Positions 25,934-35,364 of a DNA stretch of 64,000 nucleotides are shown here, one piece after another. The notes below the pieces were generated by a model. It was not told where the DNA came from and did not search any database. It worked only from the letters and a program-made list of their open reading frames with translations. How positions within the stretch are numbered: the first letter of the stretch is position 1; each line of letters begins with the position of its first letter. Source of the DNA: Oceanicola sp. 22II-s10i. GTDB lineage: Bacteria; Pseudomonadota; Alphaproteobacteria; Rhodobacterales; Rhodobacteraceae. A program made the translations under genes and the position numbers. The DNA lies in contig NZ_AQQU01000001.1 in assembly GCF_002210105.1 (NCBI RefSeq), positions 1,400,501-1,464,500 of the forward strand. The letters are read 5' to 3'.

Positions 25934-26194
25934 TCAGGCCTTTGTGTCGCTGTCGTCGTCGGTGCCGTGCACGTCGAGATCGCGGTAGTTGCCGGGGTCG
26001 TAATCGTCGGGGTCGAAGGCATCTTCGGCCTCGGCGATGCCGGTCACGTGTGTCGTCCCGGTTTCCTCGTTGTAGACGAGGCCATAGGTCGCGCGACCGT
26101 CGGACTTGTAGCGTTTGTATTCGTGGATGCCGGCATAGAGGAACGCCAGCGCGAACGGCGTCAGGATGACGGCGGCAATCATCTGGGGTGGCAT
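25934..26194 (-). CDS. Small membrane-anchored acidic protein
   Basis: The product is 86 aa. One N-terminal helix (MIAAVILTPFALAFLYAGI) is followed by a basic stretch HEYKRYKSDGRA and a very acidic tail (DAFDPDDYDPGNYRDLD). It converges on argC with a 16-bp gap. The composition matches its high-GC neighbours, so it is a resident gene. No family recognised. Confidence 0.7.
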   Translation of the reverse strand: MPPQMIAAVILTPFALAFLYAGIHEYKRYKSDGRATYGLVYNEETGTTHVTGIAEAEDAFDPDDYDPGNYRDLDVHGTDDDSDTKA

Positions 26195-26689
26195 GGGCGT
26201 GCTCCCTTCTCGGTCTCCTTCATGCGGACCTTTGATCCCGTTGCGGCCTGTCGGGCGCGGGGGCTGTCCGTCTGCGGGTCGGGTTGGGTGTACCCTTCAC
26301 GTGGTGCGAAACCGGCTGGTGTCAAACATGCAGGGGAGTGTGGCTTGTGGGGCTGCTGCTGGCAATGGTGCGGTTTGGGTGGTTCGGGATGTGGAGGTGG
26401 GGATCCGGTTGGGGGCGGCGCACCGAATGGGTCCGCTCTTTGCGGTCGGTCGTGCGGCAAGTGATTTACGAGGAAATGCAAAGTGGTCCTAAGCGCGATG
26501 ACTACTCCGAGCCTGGATCGACCAAGACGCTCTTGGGAGACTTTGCTGGTGCCGCATGGGCGGTCGTCGCTTCCGGCCATGAGCCGCCGTTCGCCTGGGA
26601 AGCTGCAGATGATCGGTCTCAGCCCAAAGCGCAAAAGGTTAGACCGAAATGCAAAGTCCGGTTCCCGTTCTCAAGTGCGTGCCTAGATC
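26195..26689. other. Intergenic stretch without a convincing gene
   Basis: Frames here are open on both strands but lack domain-like sequence, good ribosome-binding sites and normal codon bias. The segments GAAATGCAAAGTGGTCC (26474) and GAAATGCAAAGTCCGG (26647) share a short word. GC falls toward the 3' end, marking the edge of the AT-rich islet. It may be an old mobile-element or gene remnant. Confidence 0.55.
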
Positions 26690-27406
26690 TTAAATATCGT
26701 CAATCATTTTATCGACCACATCGTAGCCAAGGTATCCGTCAATCGGACTCCACCCTGAGAAAATTTGATATATGAAGCTGCACAACGGCTTAGATTCGTC
26801 GTAGCCGGGAGAAGAGTATCTTAGCCGGAGTAATACCAGCTCGAGGCGCTTGAAGAAGTCAAAAAGATTCTGATCATCTATAGTTTGATTGTGCAGCACG
26901 AATTCGATTTGCCTCGCTAGAATTTCTAGGTTCAGAACTATGTCCTGAAATTCCGGCGTATCGTCACTCATCTGATTTTCAAACGCGTAGAAGCCTTCAT
27001 CTGCCTCGCGTCCGCCAGAGAATGATTCTTTAAAGCCTTCCACGGATAGCAGCTTGTTAATAGTGTCTGGACTTGCGTCGAGATCAGTTCTGCCGCCTTT
27101 CATGCTTGCGAAAACAACAGAATATAGAATGTCCTCTTTTAAACTTAAGTACATCTTCGCGAGATTGTTTTTAATTATGCGTCGCTTTCTCCGCTCTGGT
27201 TCGTAAACAACTAGCCAATAAAAAAAGAACGAGACAAGCCCTCCGGAGAGCATGCTGGTTGCCAGGGGAACAACATCATCCCACCAAGGAGGCTTGGAAA
27301 GTGCTGATAAATCAATTCCCAAAAGGCCTGCGAAAAGTAAAGCGTTAAGCATCAGCCAAAGGGATACCTTGCCGAAGGGCTTTCGCGCCTTATATTTCAT
27401 ACTCAT
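26690..27406 (-). CDS. Unknown two-helix membrane protein in an AT-rich islet
   Basis: About 238 aa from ATG 27406; a TTG seven codons upstream is an alternative. Two membrane helices (VSLWLMLNALLFAGLLGIDL and a segment around LATSMLSGGLVSFFFYWLVV) are followed by a basic PERRKRR turn and a cytoplasmic helical domain of about 150 residues rich in Asp, Leu and Phe. Codon usage (AAA, TTT, ATA, AGA) and AT content differ sharply from all neighbours, which indicates recent transfer. A good promoter lies just upstream. I recognise no family; a single-gene accessory function, for example defence-related, cannot be excluded or supported. Confidence 0.75.
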   Translation of the reverse strand: MSMKYKARKPFGKVSLWLMLNALLFAGLLGIDLSALSKPPWWDDVVPLATSMLSGGLVSFFFYWLVVYEPERRKRRIIKNNLAKMYLSLKEDILYSVVFASMKGGRTDLDASPDTINKLLSVEGFKESFSGGREADEGFYAFENQMSDDTPEFQDIVLNLEILARQIEFVLHNQTIDDQNLFDFFKRLELVLLRLRYSSPGYDESKPLCSFIYQIFSGWSPIDGYLGYDVVDKMIDDI

Positions 27407-27432
27407 TGCTCTTGTGAACTTCTTCAAAAAAC

Positions 27433-27461
27433 ATTTAAAATTGGTTGAGGTTAGGCTGCAA
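27433..27461 (-). promoter_or_regulatory. Predicted sigma70-type promoter of the islet gene
   Basis: On the minus strand: TTGCAG (27461-27456), a 17-bp spacer, then TTAAAT (27438-27433). It is about 27 bp upstream of the ATG at 27406. Confidence 0.5.
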
Positions 27462-27748
27462 TATGGGGGTGCTTTGTCCGGGATTCAACGGCCAGTGAAG
27501 ACTAACTACCAGAATGAGTATAACCCGGTTTCTTGGTATGGCGGTCATTCATGCGATTCACTGGCAACTACCGCTCTCCGTCCATTCTGCCGATAGCTTT
27601 CGCGGGTGCGGCATACACCGAGCAGACGCCGCAAATTGCAGTTGGGTCTGCCGTGCCGACGTCCACCAAAACCAGCCCCGAGGCTTAGCTTAGACGCTCA
27701 AGTCCGATAACCGGCCTGCCCGCAACTCCGGCCCAAAACCTTGCTATG
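27462..27748. other. Gap between islet promoter and mcd terminator
   Basis: No gene is visible. Base composition returns to that of the chromosome across this stretch. It contains CGGTCATTCATGCG and similar words, but nothing I can classify as an insertion-sequence end, a tRNA or an attachment site. Confidence 0.5.
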
Positions 27749-27775
27749 AAAAAGGCCGCCCCCTCGGGGACGGCC
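27749..27775 (-). terminator. Rho-independent terminator of the mcd-like gene
   Basis: On the minus strand GGCCGTCCC pairs with GGGGCGGCC (one G-U pair) around CGAG, followed by five T. It starts 24 bp after the stop of the acyl-CoA dehydrogenase gene. Confidence 0.85.
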
Positions 27776-27798
27776 CAACCGTTTCCCTGCGATCAGCC

Positions 27799-29484
27799 TC
27801 ACCCCAGCAGACGGCGGGCGATCACCTGCGCCTGGATCTCCGCGGCGCCTTCGAAAATGTTCAGGATACGCGCGTCGCAGAGCACGCGGCTGACCGTGTA
27901 TTCCAGCGCGAAGCCGTTGCCGCCGTGGATCTGCAGCGCGTTGTCTGCCGAGGCCCATGCCACGCGGGCGCCGAGCAACTTGGCCATGCCGGCCTCCAGA
28001 TCGCAGCGGCGGTCGTTGTCCTTCTCGTAGGCCGAGAAGTAGGTCAGCTGACGGGCGATCATGATCTCGACCGCCATCATCGCCAGCTTGCCGGACACGC
28101 GCGGGAAGTTGACCAGCGCCTTGCCGAAGGCCTTGCGGTCGAGCGCATACTGCATCCCGAGGTCCAGCGCGCACTGCGCCACGCCGATGGCGCGGGCGGC
28201 GGTCTGGATGCGGGCGCTTTCGAAGGTCTGCATCAATTGCTTGAAGCCCTGACCCTCGACCCCGCCGAGCAGGTTCTCGCCCTTGACGTGGAAGTTGTCG
28301 AAGCCGAGCTCGTATTCCTTCATCCCGCGGTAGCCCAGCACCTCGATCTCGCCGCCGGTCATGCCTTCGGTGGGGAAGGGCGCCTCGTCCGTGCCGGGGG
28401 TCTTTTCCGCCAGGAACATCGACAGGCCGGTGTGGTCCTTGGTTTCCGGGTTGGTGCGCGCCAGCAGGGTCATCACGTGGGTGCGGGCGGCGTGGGTGAT
28501 CCAGGTCTTGTTGCCGGTCACCTTGTAATCGCCGTTCTCGTCCTTGACCGCGCGGGTGCGCAGCGCGGCGAGGTCGGAGCCGGTGTTCGGCTCGGTGAAG
28601 ACGGCGGTCGGGAGGATCTCGCCGGCGGCGATCTTGGGCAGCCAGTGGCTCTTCTGCTCGTCGGTGCCGCCGCAGAGGATCAGCTCGGCCGCGATCTCGG
28701 ACCGGGTGGCGAGCGAGCCGACACCGATATAGCCGCGCGACAGTTCCTCGGAGACGACGACCATCGACGCCTTGGACAGGCCGAAGCCGCCGAGGTTCTC
28801 CGGGATCGTCAGGCCGAAGACGCCCATCTCGGACAGCTCACCGATCACCGACAGCGGGATCAGTTCGTCCTTGAGGTGCCATTCATGCGCATAGGGTTCG
28901 ACCTTGTCGACCGCGTAGCGGCGGAACTGGTCGCGGATCATCTCGAGCTCTTCGTCGAGGCCCGAGGCGCCGAACATCGTCGCGCCCTGCTGGTCGACCA
29001 TCAGCTCGGCCAGGCGCGAGCGGGCGGACTGGGTGTTGCCGCCCTGGGTCAGGGTCATCACCGCGTCGGTCATCAGGGCGCGCTGGTCGTCCTGCGACAG
29101 GCCGAGGTCCTGCAGGCGGACGATCTCGTTCTGCGACATCTGGATGCCGCCATACATCTGCCAGAGGTATTCGCCGAAGGCGATCTGGTGGAGCAGCTGT
29201 TCCAGCTCGCCGAAACTGCCGGCGGCGTCGAGCTTCTCGGCCCATTTCTGCATCTGGCGCAGGGATTCGACATAGGTGGCCAGCCACGCGAGGCCGTGCG
29301 TCGCGGTCTGGTTCGCCTCGACCGCGCGGGCCGAGATGCGGCCGTTTTCGCTGAGCGCGTCCTTGAGCACGGCGATGGCGCGGTCCAGCACCGCCTCGGC
29401 GGGGGCGATGGCGGCGCCGGTCAGCGCGAGAAGATCGGGAAGAAGCGCCGGGCGCGTCGTCAGGTCCTGTCCGTCGTGGGCCAT
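27799..29484 (-). CDS. mcd: Acyl-CoA dehydrogenase, probable (2S)-methylsuccinyl-CoA dehydrogenase
   Basis: About 561 aa from ATG 29484, with AAAGGTGAG upstream. An N-terminal extension of roughly 150 residues (YGGIQMSQNEIVRLQDLGLS) precedes the acyl-CoA dehydrogenase domains: TIPENLGGFGL, TEPNTGSDLAALRTRAV, NKTWITHAA, and the C-terminal QIHGGNGFALEYTVSRVLCD and IFEGAAEIQ. Total length and extension match Mcd of the ethylmalonyl-CoA pathway, which oxidises methylsuccinyl-CoA to mesaconyl-CoA during acetyl-CoA assimilation. Other genes of the pathway are not in the window. A different long acyl-CoA dehydrogenase is the alternative. Confidence 0.82.
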   Translation of the reverse strand: MAHDGQDLTTRPALLPDLLALTGAAIAPAEAVLDRAIAVLKDALSENGRISARAVEANQTATHGLAWLATYVESLRQMQKWAEKLDAAGSFGELEQLLHQIAFGEYLWQMYGGIQMSQNEIVRLQDLGLSQDDQRALMTDAVMTLTQGGNTQSARSRLAELMVDQQGATMFGASGLDEELEMIRDQFRRYAVDKVEPYAHEWHLKDELIPLSVIGELSEMGVFGLTIPENLGGFGLSKASMVVVSEELSRGYIGVGSLATRSEIAAELILCGGTDEQKSHWLPKIAAGEILPTAVFTEPNTGSDLAALRTRAVKDENGDYKVTGNKTWITHAARTHVMTLLARTNPETKDHTGLSMFLAEKTPGTDEAPFPTEGMTGGEIEVLGYRGMKEYELGFDNFHVKGENLLGGVEGQGFKQLMQTFESARIQTAARAIGVAQCALDLGMQYALDRKAFGKALVNFPRVSGKLAMMAVEIMIARQLTYFSAYEKDNDRRCDLEAGMAKLLGARVAWASADNALQIHGGNGFALEYTVSRVLCDARILNIFEGAAEIQAQVIARRLLG

Positions 29485-29630
29485 GAATCTCACCTTTCAC
29501 TGTTCGGATCGGGCATAGCCATTTCGCAGGTGCAGCGCAACGAATATGCCCGCGACACAGGGCCCGCTTGCCGTTTGTTGCGTCACAAATTTCGCTGGCA
29601 GAGAGCGGGTGCCGGGCGTAGAGGCAGGGA

Positions 29631-30398
29631 ATGGATACGATCTTTTCGCTGATGTCGCCGGGCGTCTTCGCGCTCTGTCTGGGAATCGCGGTCTTTGCCG
29701 GCGTGATCAAGGGGATGGTGGGCTTCGCCATGCCGATGATCCTCGTGTCCGGCCTCGGCTCCATCGTCGGGCCGGAACTTGCGCTGGCGGGGCTGATCCT
29801 GCCGACGCTGCTGACCAACGGCTGGCAGGCGATGCGGCAGGGCTGGCGCGCGGCGTGGGACAGCGTGAAACGGTTCCGCCTGTTCCTGATCGTGGGCTTC
29901 GTGGCGCTGATGATCTCGGCCCAGCTGGTGCGGGTGATGCCGGAACGGCTGATGCTGGCGCTGATCGGGGTGCCGATCACGATCTTCGCGGCGATGCAGC
30001 TTGCGGGCGTGCCGCTCCGGGTGCCGAGCGCGTCGCGTAGGGTGGAGTTCAGCGTGGCGGCCTTCGCCGGTTTCATCGGCGGATTCTCGGGCGTCTGGGG
30101 GCCGCCGACGGTGGCCTACCTGACCGCGCTCGACACGGGCAAGACGGAGCAGCTGCGCATACAGGGCGTGATCTATGGCCTTGGCGCGGTGGCGCTGTTC
30201 TTCGCACATATCGCGTCGGGCGTGGTCCGGACCGAGACGCTGCCGTTTTCCTTCGCGCTTCTGGTTCCGGCGATGGTCGGGATGTGGATCGGGCTGAAGC
30301 TGCATGACCGGGCCGATCAGGCGACCTTCCGCAAGCTGACGCTGATGGTGCTGGCGGTGGCGGGCGTGAACCTGTTGCGCCGGGCGATCTTCGCCTGA
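29631..30398 (+). CDS. TauE/SafE family sulfite exporter-type membrane protein
   Basis: The product is 255 aa with about eight hydrophobic helices arranged as two repeated halves. The halves begin AVFAGVIKGMVGFAMPMILV and AAFAGFIGGFSGVWGPPTVA, the G-x-x-G-x-G-G-x-x pattern of TauE/SafE (PF01925). Members are inner-membrane exporters or importers of sulfite, sulfoacetate or other organosulfur anions; the specific substrate is not visible. It is divergent from the mcd-like gene across 146 bp and has its own transcription unit. Confidence 0.86.
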   Translation: MDTIFSLMSPGVFALCLGIAVFAGVIKGMVGFAMPMILVSGLGSIVGPELALAGLILPTLLTNGWQAMRQGWRAAWDSVKRFRLFLIVGFVALMISAQLVRVMPERLMLALIGVPITIFAAMQLAGVPLRVPSASRRVEFSVAAFAGFIGGFSGVWGPPTVAYLTALDTGKTEQLRIQGVIYGLGAVALFFAHIASGVVRTETLPFSFALLVPAMVGMWIGLKLHDRADQATFRKLTLMVLAVAGVNLLRRAIFA

Positions 30399-30414
30399 CC
30401 CGCGCTCATCGCGC

Positions 30415-30449
30415 CCTGACGCGCGCGCCTCGCGAGGTGCGCCGTCAGG
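30415..30449. terminator. Long hairpin between convergent genes
   Basis: CCTGACG (30415) pairs with CGTCAGG (30443-30449), and the inside folds again around CCTCGCGAGG. It lies between the ends of the TauE/SafE gene and the DUF3859-like gene. There is no clear T tract, so terminator function is inferred from position and structure only. Confidence 0.4.
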
Positions 30450-30464
30450 CGGGAAGAGCGGCCC

Positions 30465-30998
30465 CTAGCTGAGCAGTGACGGCCCTTCGCAGAGCTTGGT
30501 CGAGATCGGACTCTGTTCCTTGGGCACCACGTGGAAGTCGCGGCTGAGCAGGATTTCCCCGTCCACCTCGATCGCCAGCGTCCATGTGCCGTACTGGATC
30601 TCGTAGTCGTCGTCGAAATCGAACTGCGTCATCGACGAGACGTCGCTTTCCACGGTGATGGAATAGCTCTCGCGCGTCACCGGCGGATTGCCGAAGGGCG
30701 GATGGGTGATGATGACCCGGCCCATCCGGACGCCATGCCCGTCCTCGAACCGGAACCGCATGCCGAAGCCGAGGCCCAGTTCGCCGGGCACCACATCGGT
30801 CTGGAAATCGACGCGCGGATCGCCCTGGATCAGGTCGATGAAGCCGCGTTCGGTATCCGGTGCCTCGACCCGGCCGGTGGCCTCGTCAGGACAGTAGACG
30901 CCGAATTCCTCGAGGATCATCGGCGATTTGACGAGATTGCCGGCCGCGCTTGGCAGCGGGCCGGCAATCAGGAGTATCAGGAGCGCGGAACGCAGCAT
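30465..30998 (-). CDS. Exported protein, DUF3859-like
   Basis: The product is 177 aa. The signal peptide [20 protein letters not shown] ends at an Ala-Gly, so the protein is periplasmic or lipid-free exported. The mature part is a beta-sandwich-like domain: EEFGVYCP, LGFGMRFRFEDGHGV, ITHPPFGNPPVTRESYSITV and YGTWTLAIEVDGEILLSRDF, similar to DUF3859 proteins. Its ATG overlaps the pckA stop by 4 bp, so it is co-translated with pckA. Function unknown. Confidence 0.68.
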   Translation of the reverse strand: MLRSALLILLIAGPLPSAAGNLVKSPMILEEFGVYCPDEATGRVEAPDTERGFIDLIQGDPRVDFQTDVVPGELGLGFGMRFRFEDGHGVRMGRVIITHPPFGNPPVTRESYSITVESDVSSMTQFDFDDDYEIQYGTWTLAIEVDGEILLSRDFHVVPKEQSPISTKLCEGPSLLS

Positions 30999-32596
30999 CA
31001 GCCGATGGCGGCCGCTTTCACGTCCTCGTCGATATAGGGGACGTATTTCTCGAAGTTGGCCGAGAACATCTGCACCAGCTTCTGCGCCTGCTTGTCGTAG
31101 GCCGCCGGGTCCGCCCAGGTCTGGCGCGGGTCCAGAAGCTGGGTGTCGACGCCGTTCACCGCGACCGGCACGTCGAAGCCGAAGTTCGGATCCTTGCGGA
31201 ACTCGGCCTCGTTCAGCGAACCGTCGAGCGCTGCGGTCAGCAGGGCGCGGGTGGCCTTGATCGGCATCCGCTTGCCGGTGCCGTAGGCACCGCCGGTCCA
31301 GCCGGTGTTCACCAGCCAGCAGGTCGCCCCGTGCTTGGCGATCTTTTCCTGCAGCAGCTTGCCGTAGACCTCGGGGCGGCGGGGCATGAAGGGCGCGCCG
31401 AAGCAGGTCGAGAAGGTCGGCTCCGGCTCGACCACGCCACGCTCGGTGCCGGGGGTCTTGGAGGTGAAGCCCGAAAGGAAGTGGTACATCGCCTGAGCCG
31501 GCGTCAGCCGCGCGATCGGGGGCAGAACGCCGTAGGCGTCGCAGGTCAGCAGCACCACGTTCTTGGGGTGCCCGCCGAGCGCGGTGTCCGACGCGTTCGA
31601 GATCGCCTCGAGCGGGTAGGCGCAGCGCATGTTCTCGGTCAGCGAGCTGTCCTTGAAGTCCAGTTCGAAGGTCTCGGGGTCGTAGACCATGTTCTCGATC
31701 ACGGTGCCGAACATCGAGCAGGTGGCGTAGATTTCCGGCTCTGCCTCGGCGCTCAGGTTGATCGTCTTGGCATAGCAGCCGCCTTCGAAGTTGAAGGTGC
31801 CGCGGTCGGACCAGCCATGCTCGTCGTCGCCGATCAGCGTGCGGTTCGGGTCGGCGGACAGGGTCGTCTTGCCGGTGCCCGACAGGCCGAAGAAGATCGC
31901 GGTGTCGACCGGGTTGCCGTGCGCATGGTTGGCCGAGCAGTGCATCGGCATGATGCCCTGTTCCGGCAGCAGGTAGTTCAGCAGGGTGAACACGGATTTC
32001 TTGTTCTCGCCCGCGTATTCGGTGCCGCCGATCAGGATCAGCTTGCGGTCGAAGTTCAGCGCGATGACCGTGTCGGTGCGGCAGTTGTGACGCTCCGGGT
32101 TGGCCTTGAAGGACGGGCAGTTGATGATCGTGAAATCGGCCACGTAGTCGGCCAGCGCCTCGGCCTCGGGCCGGCGCAGCAGGTGGCGGATGAACAGGTT
32201 GTGCCAGGCCAGTTCCGACACGACGCGGACGTTGATGGCGTAGGCCGGGTCGGCACCGCCGATCAGGTCCTGGACGTAATAGTCGCCGCCCTTCATGTGG
32301 GCGAGCATGTCCTCGTAGAGCGCGTCAAAGCCCTCGGGCGACATGGCGGCGTTGTTGTCCCACCAGATCTTGTCTTCGACCGAGGCAGTGCGCACGACGT
32401 GTTTGTCCTTGGGCGAACGGCCGGTGTACTTGCCGGTGGTCACGAGGAACGCGCCGCCCTTGCCGAGCGTGCCTTCGCCCTTCTTGAGCGCGGCTTCGAC
32501 GAGCGCGGGCTCCTTGAGGTTGTAATAGACATGGCCAAGCCCTTCGATCCCCTGATCTTCCAGCTTGAACTTCGGGTTCACCCGTCCAAATGCCAT
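30998..32596 (-). CDS. pckA: Phosphoenolpyruvate carboxykinase (ATP)
   Basis: The product is 532 aa. The start at 32596 has GAGGAGC upstream and gives [10 protein letters not shown]. The kinase P-loop is [15 protein letters not shown], with IGDDEHGW, the substrate site GEYAGE-like [12 protein letters not shown], and the C-terminal [15 protein letters not shown]. It converts oxaloacetate plus ATP to phosphoenolpyruvate, the first step of gluconeogenesis. It is divergent from chvI across 343 bp. The order pckA-chvI-chvG-hprK is conserved in alphaproteobacteria, and ChvI is known to affect pckA in some species. Confidence 0.96.
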   Translation of the reverse strand: MAFGRVNPKFKLEDQGIEGLGHVYYNLKEPALVEAALKKGEGTLGKGGAFLVTTGKYTGRSPKDKHVVRTASVEDKIWWDNNAAMSPEGFDALYEDMLAHMKGGDYYVQDLIGGADPAYAINVRVVSELAWHNLFIRHLLRRPEAEALADYVADFTIINCPSFKANPERHNCRTDTVIALNFDRKLILIGGTEYAGENKKSVFTLLNYLLPEQGIMPMHCSANHAHGNPVDTAIFFGLSGTGKTTLSADPNRTLIGDDEHGWSDRGTFNFEGGCYAKTINLSAEAEPEIYATCSMFGTVIENMVYDPETFELDFKDSSLTENMRCAYPLEAISNASDTALGGHPKNVVLLTCDAYGVLPPIARLTPAQAMYHFLSGFTSKTPGTERGVVEPEPTFSTCFGAPFMPRRPEVYGKLLQEKIAKHGATCWLVNTGWTGGAYGTGKRMPIKATRALLTAALDGSLNEAEFRKDPNFGFDVPVAVNGVDTQLLDPRQTWADPAAYDKQAQKLVQMFSANFEKYVPYIDEDVKAAAIG

Positions 32597-32939
32597 ATAC
32601 CAATGCTCCTCATGTCCGCGCCGGGGGCGCGTCGTTGGTCCTTGATCGGCCAGCAGTAAAAGGGTCTGCCGGGCCGAGTGGGCGCGTCTTAGCACGTCGC
32701 CCGCGGGATGTAACAGGACGGTTTTACACAGTTAGCGCAACCAAGTCGGGTTTAACGCAAACACCCGCCGACGCGGCGTCGGCGGCGTTCCGATTTAAAC
32801 GCGCGGTAAGACATTTTCGCCACATTTTGGCCAGCTTTCCGGCGCTGATTCGCGTTTGGGTATTGATCGGCAAGGACAAATGTGCGGATAGTCTTGGAAA
32901 AACATAACAAATATAGAGCAGCACGAAGGAATTCGGGAC
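32597..32939. promoter_or_regulatory. Divergent pckA/chvI control region
   Basis: This 343-bp gap holds both promoters. It is AT-richer toward chvI (AAACATAACAAATATAGAGC at 32899). A perfect 8-bp hairpin, CGCCGACG/CGTCGGCG, lies at 32766-32784. TTGATC...GGATAG with 17-bp spacing (near 32866) is a possible chvI promoter. ChvI binding sites are expected here, but I cannot define them. Confidence 0.5.
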
Positions 32940-33641
32940 ATGTCGAAGATCGCCCTTGTGGACGATGACAGGAATATCCTGACGTCGGTCGCGATGACGC
33001 TTGAGGCCGAAGGCTTCGATGTCGAGACGTATAACGACGGTCAGGCCGCCCTTGACGCATTCAACAAGAAGCTGCCGGACATGGCGGTTCTGGACATCAA
33101 GATGCCCCGCATGGACGGCATGGACCTGCTCCAGCGCCTGCGGCAGAAGACCTCGATGCCGGTCATCTTCCTGACCTCCAAGGACGACGAGATCGACGAG
33201 GTCCTCGGCCTGCGGATGGGGGCGGACGACTATGTGAAAAAGCCGTTCAGCCAGCGCCTGCTGGTGGAGCGGATTCGCGCCCTGCTGCGCCGTCAGGACG
33301 CGGTCGCGGGCGAGGTCGTCGGCGACACCGAGGACACCAAGGTGATGGAGCGCGGGCAGCTGCGCATGGACCCGCTGCGCCATTCCGTGGCGTGGAAGGG
33401 CAAGGACGTGTCGCTGACCGTGACCGAGTTCCTGCTTCTGCAGGCGCTCGCGCAGCGCCCCGGTTTCGTGAAGAGCCGGGACCAGCTGATGGACGTGGCC
33501 TATGACGACCAGGTCTATGTCGACGACCGCACCATCGACAGCCACATCAAGCGACTGCGCAAGAAGATGCGGAGCGTGGATCCGGAATTCTCCGCGATTG
33601 AGACGCTTTACGGCATCGGCTACAGATACAACGAAGAGTAA
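32940..33641 (+). CDS. chvI: Two-component response regulator ChvI (OmpR family)
   Basis: The product is 233 aa. The receiver domain has [11 protein letters not shown], phospho-acceptor Asp52 in [10 protein letters not shown] and Lys in [13 protein letters not shown]. The OmpR winged-helix domain has [19 protein letters not shown] and [16 protein letters not shown]. It is adjacent to the kinase gene with no gap. In related bacteria ChvGI (ExoS-ChvI) responds to acidity or envelope stress and controls exopolysaccharide, motility and metabolism. Confidence 0.94.
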   Translation: MSKIALVDDDRNILTSVAMTLEAEGFDVETYNDGQAALDAFNKKLPDMAVLDIKMPRMDGMDLLQRLRQKTSMPVIFLTSKDDEIDEVLGLRMGADDYVKKPFSQRLLVERIRALLRRQDAVAGEVVGDTEDTKVMERGQLRMDPLRHSVAWKGKDVSLTVTEFLLLQALAQRPGFVKSRDQLMDVAYDDQVYVDDRTIDSHIKRLRKKMRSVDPEFSAIETLYGIGYRYNEE

Positions 33642-35360
33642 ATGGCTCTCGTCGAGGGGATCAGCTTGCGCGACAATGCGCCTGACAGGAGCGGCGATGT
33701 CGTCCTCGGCGACGACTTCGTCGCGCCGAATGCCATCGTCGAGGAAGAGCTGCGCGCTCACCGTGAGCGTCGCGGCTTCTTCTCGCTCAAACAGTCGCCG
33801 CTGACGCGCAAGATCATCATCTTCAACCTGATCGCGCTGAACGTCCTCGTCGCCGGTATCCTCTATCTCAATGCGTCGCGTGACAGTCTCGCGCTGCAGC
33901 GCGCGAATGCGCTGGCCGCACAGGCCGAACTGGTCTCGGACGTGTTCGAGGCGCAGTTGCCCGCGCGCGGCTCGGTCAACGTGGCGACCGGTGACGGCGT
34001 CAACGTCGGCACCACCCTTGCCGGTCTGGACCTGCGCGAGGGGCTGGAGCTCTACGTTTTCGACAATACGGGCGGTCTGGTCGGCAAGGCGACCGGCACC
34101 GGGTTCGAGGGCGCCGCGGCGCAGGCGGAACCGGCCGGACGCACGATCATCACCGATTTCCTGTCGGGCCTGTGGAACGGGGCGGCTGCCCTGTTCTCGT
34201 CGGGCCGGCGCGAGGTCACGCCGGTTCCGGTGGTGGACCAGCTGCGCAGCATCGCGGCCGACAACCCCGCGACTCCCAGCCAGATCACCCAGGGCAAGGG
34301 CGAGGACGGCGCGTTCTTTGCGGTCACTTCTCCGGTCCTGCAGAACGGCCAGGCCATCGCCACCGTCGCGCTGGTCTCCGGCTCGGGCGAGATCGACGCG
34401 ATGGTCCGCAGCGAGCGGGAACGCGTGCTGCAGATGTTCGTCATCGCGACGCTCGTCTCGATCGGCCTCAGCCTCGTGCTGGCCTCGACCATCGCGAACC
34501 CGCTGGCCGACCTGGCCGCCGCCGCCGAGATCGGGCGCGACCGCGACCGGGGCAAGGTGTCGCCGTCCCGCGTGCGTATTCCCGACCTGACCGCCCGCCC
34601 GGACGAGATCGGGCGCCTGTCCGGCGCACTCCGGGGCATGGTTTCGGCGCTCTACGAACGGATCGACGCGAACGAACAGTTCGCCGCCGACGTGGCGCAT
34701 GAGATCAAGAACCCGCTCGCCTCGCTGCGTTCCGCCGTCGGCTCGCTGCGCATGGTGAAGAAGGAAGAACATCGCGAAAAGCTGCTGGACGTCATCGAAC
34801 ACGATGTGCGGCGGCTGGATCGGCTGGTCAGCGACATCTCCAACGCCTCGCGGCTCGATTCCGAGCTGGTAAAGGAAGAGGAAGAGCAGTTCGATCTGCT
34901 CAACATGCTGACGAACCTGAACGAATACCTCGGCCAGCAGGCGTCCGAGAAGGGTATCGACTTCATCTCGGACCTGCCCAAGGGCCGGATCGAGATGCGC
35001 GGGCTCGAGGCGCGGCTGGCGCAGGTCTTCGTGAACCTGATCACCAACGCCATCTCGTTTTGCGAGGATGGCGACGCGATCCGGGTCTGGGCCCGCCGCC
35101 GCGAGAACCGCGTGCTGATCGTGGTCGAGGACACCGGGCCGGGCATCCCCGACCAGTCGCTGACCAAGGTTTTCAAACGGTTCTACTCGCACCGTCCCGA
35201 AAACGATTTCGGCAACAACTCGGGCCTCGGGCTTGCGATCTCCAAGCAGATCGTCGAGGCGCATGGCGGCGTGATCTGGGCCGAGAACATCCGCCCCACC
35301 GACGCCGACATCACGTCCGAACCGCTCGGCGCCCGTTTCGTGGTCGGTCTGCCGGTCTGA
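33642..35360 (+). CDS. chvG: Sensor histidine kinase ChvG
   Basis: The product is 572 aa. After about 45 cytoplasmic residues come membrane helix 1 (IIFNLIALNVLVAGILYL), a periplasmic sensor region of about 180 residues and helix 2 (MFVIATLVSIGLSLVLAS), then HAMP, the H-box FAADVAHEIKNPLASLRS with His353, and the ATPase boxes NLITNAISFCED, DTGPGIPD and FGNNSGLGLAISKQIVEAH. Its length is typical of ChvG/ExoS. It phosphorylates ChvI. hprK follows 4 bp later, so the kinase and the PTS genes form one unit. Confidence 0.94.
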   Translation: MALVEGISLRDNAPDRSGDVVLGDDFVAPNAIVEEELRAHRERRGFFSLKQSPLTRKIIIFNLIALNVLVAGILYLNASRDSLALQRANALAAQAELVSDVFEAQLPARGSVNVATGDGVNVGTTLAGLDLREGLELYVFDNTGGLVGKATGTGFEGAAAQAEPAGRTIITDFLSGLWNGAAALFSSGRREVTPVPVVDQLRSIAADNPATPSQITQGKGEDGAFFAVTSPVLQNGQAIATVALVSGSGEIDAMVRSERERVLQMFVIATLVSIGLSLVLASTIANPLADLAAAAEIGRDRDRGKVSPSRVRIPDLTARPDEIGRLSGALRGMVSALYERIDANEQFAADVAHEIKNPLASLRSAVGSLRMVKKEEHREKLLDVIEHDVRRLDRLVSDISNASRLDSELVKEEEEQFDLLNMLTNLNEYLGQQASEKGIDFISDLPKGRIEMRGLEARLAQVFVNLITNAISFCEDGDAIRVWARRRENRVLIVVEDTGPGIPDQSLTKVFKRFYSHRPENDFGNNSGLGLAISKQIVEAHGGVIWAENIRPTDADITSEPLGARFVVGLPV

Positions 35361-35364
35361 TCCG

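Noticed and set aside
26179-26775. Overlapping frames on both strands in the gap before the AT-rich islet
   Set aside because: No family motif, no good start site, inconsistent codon bias; kept only as a gap description.
32724-35264. 846-codon frame antisense to chvI-chvG
   Set aside because: It mirrors conserved domains of the two-component genes on the other strand and arises from high GC at third codon positions; it has no domain of its own.
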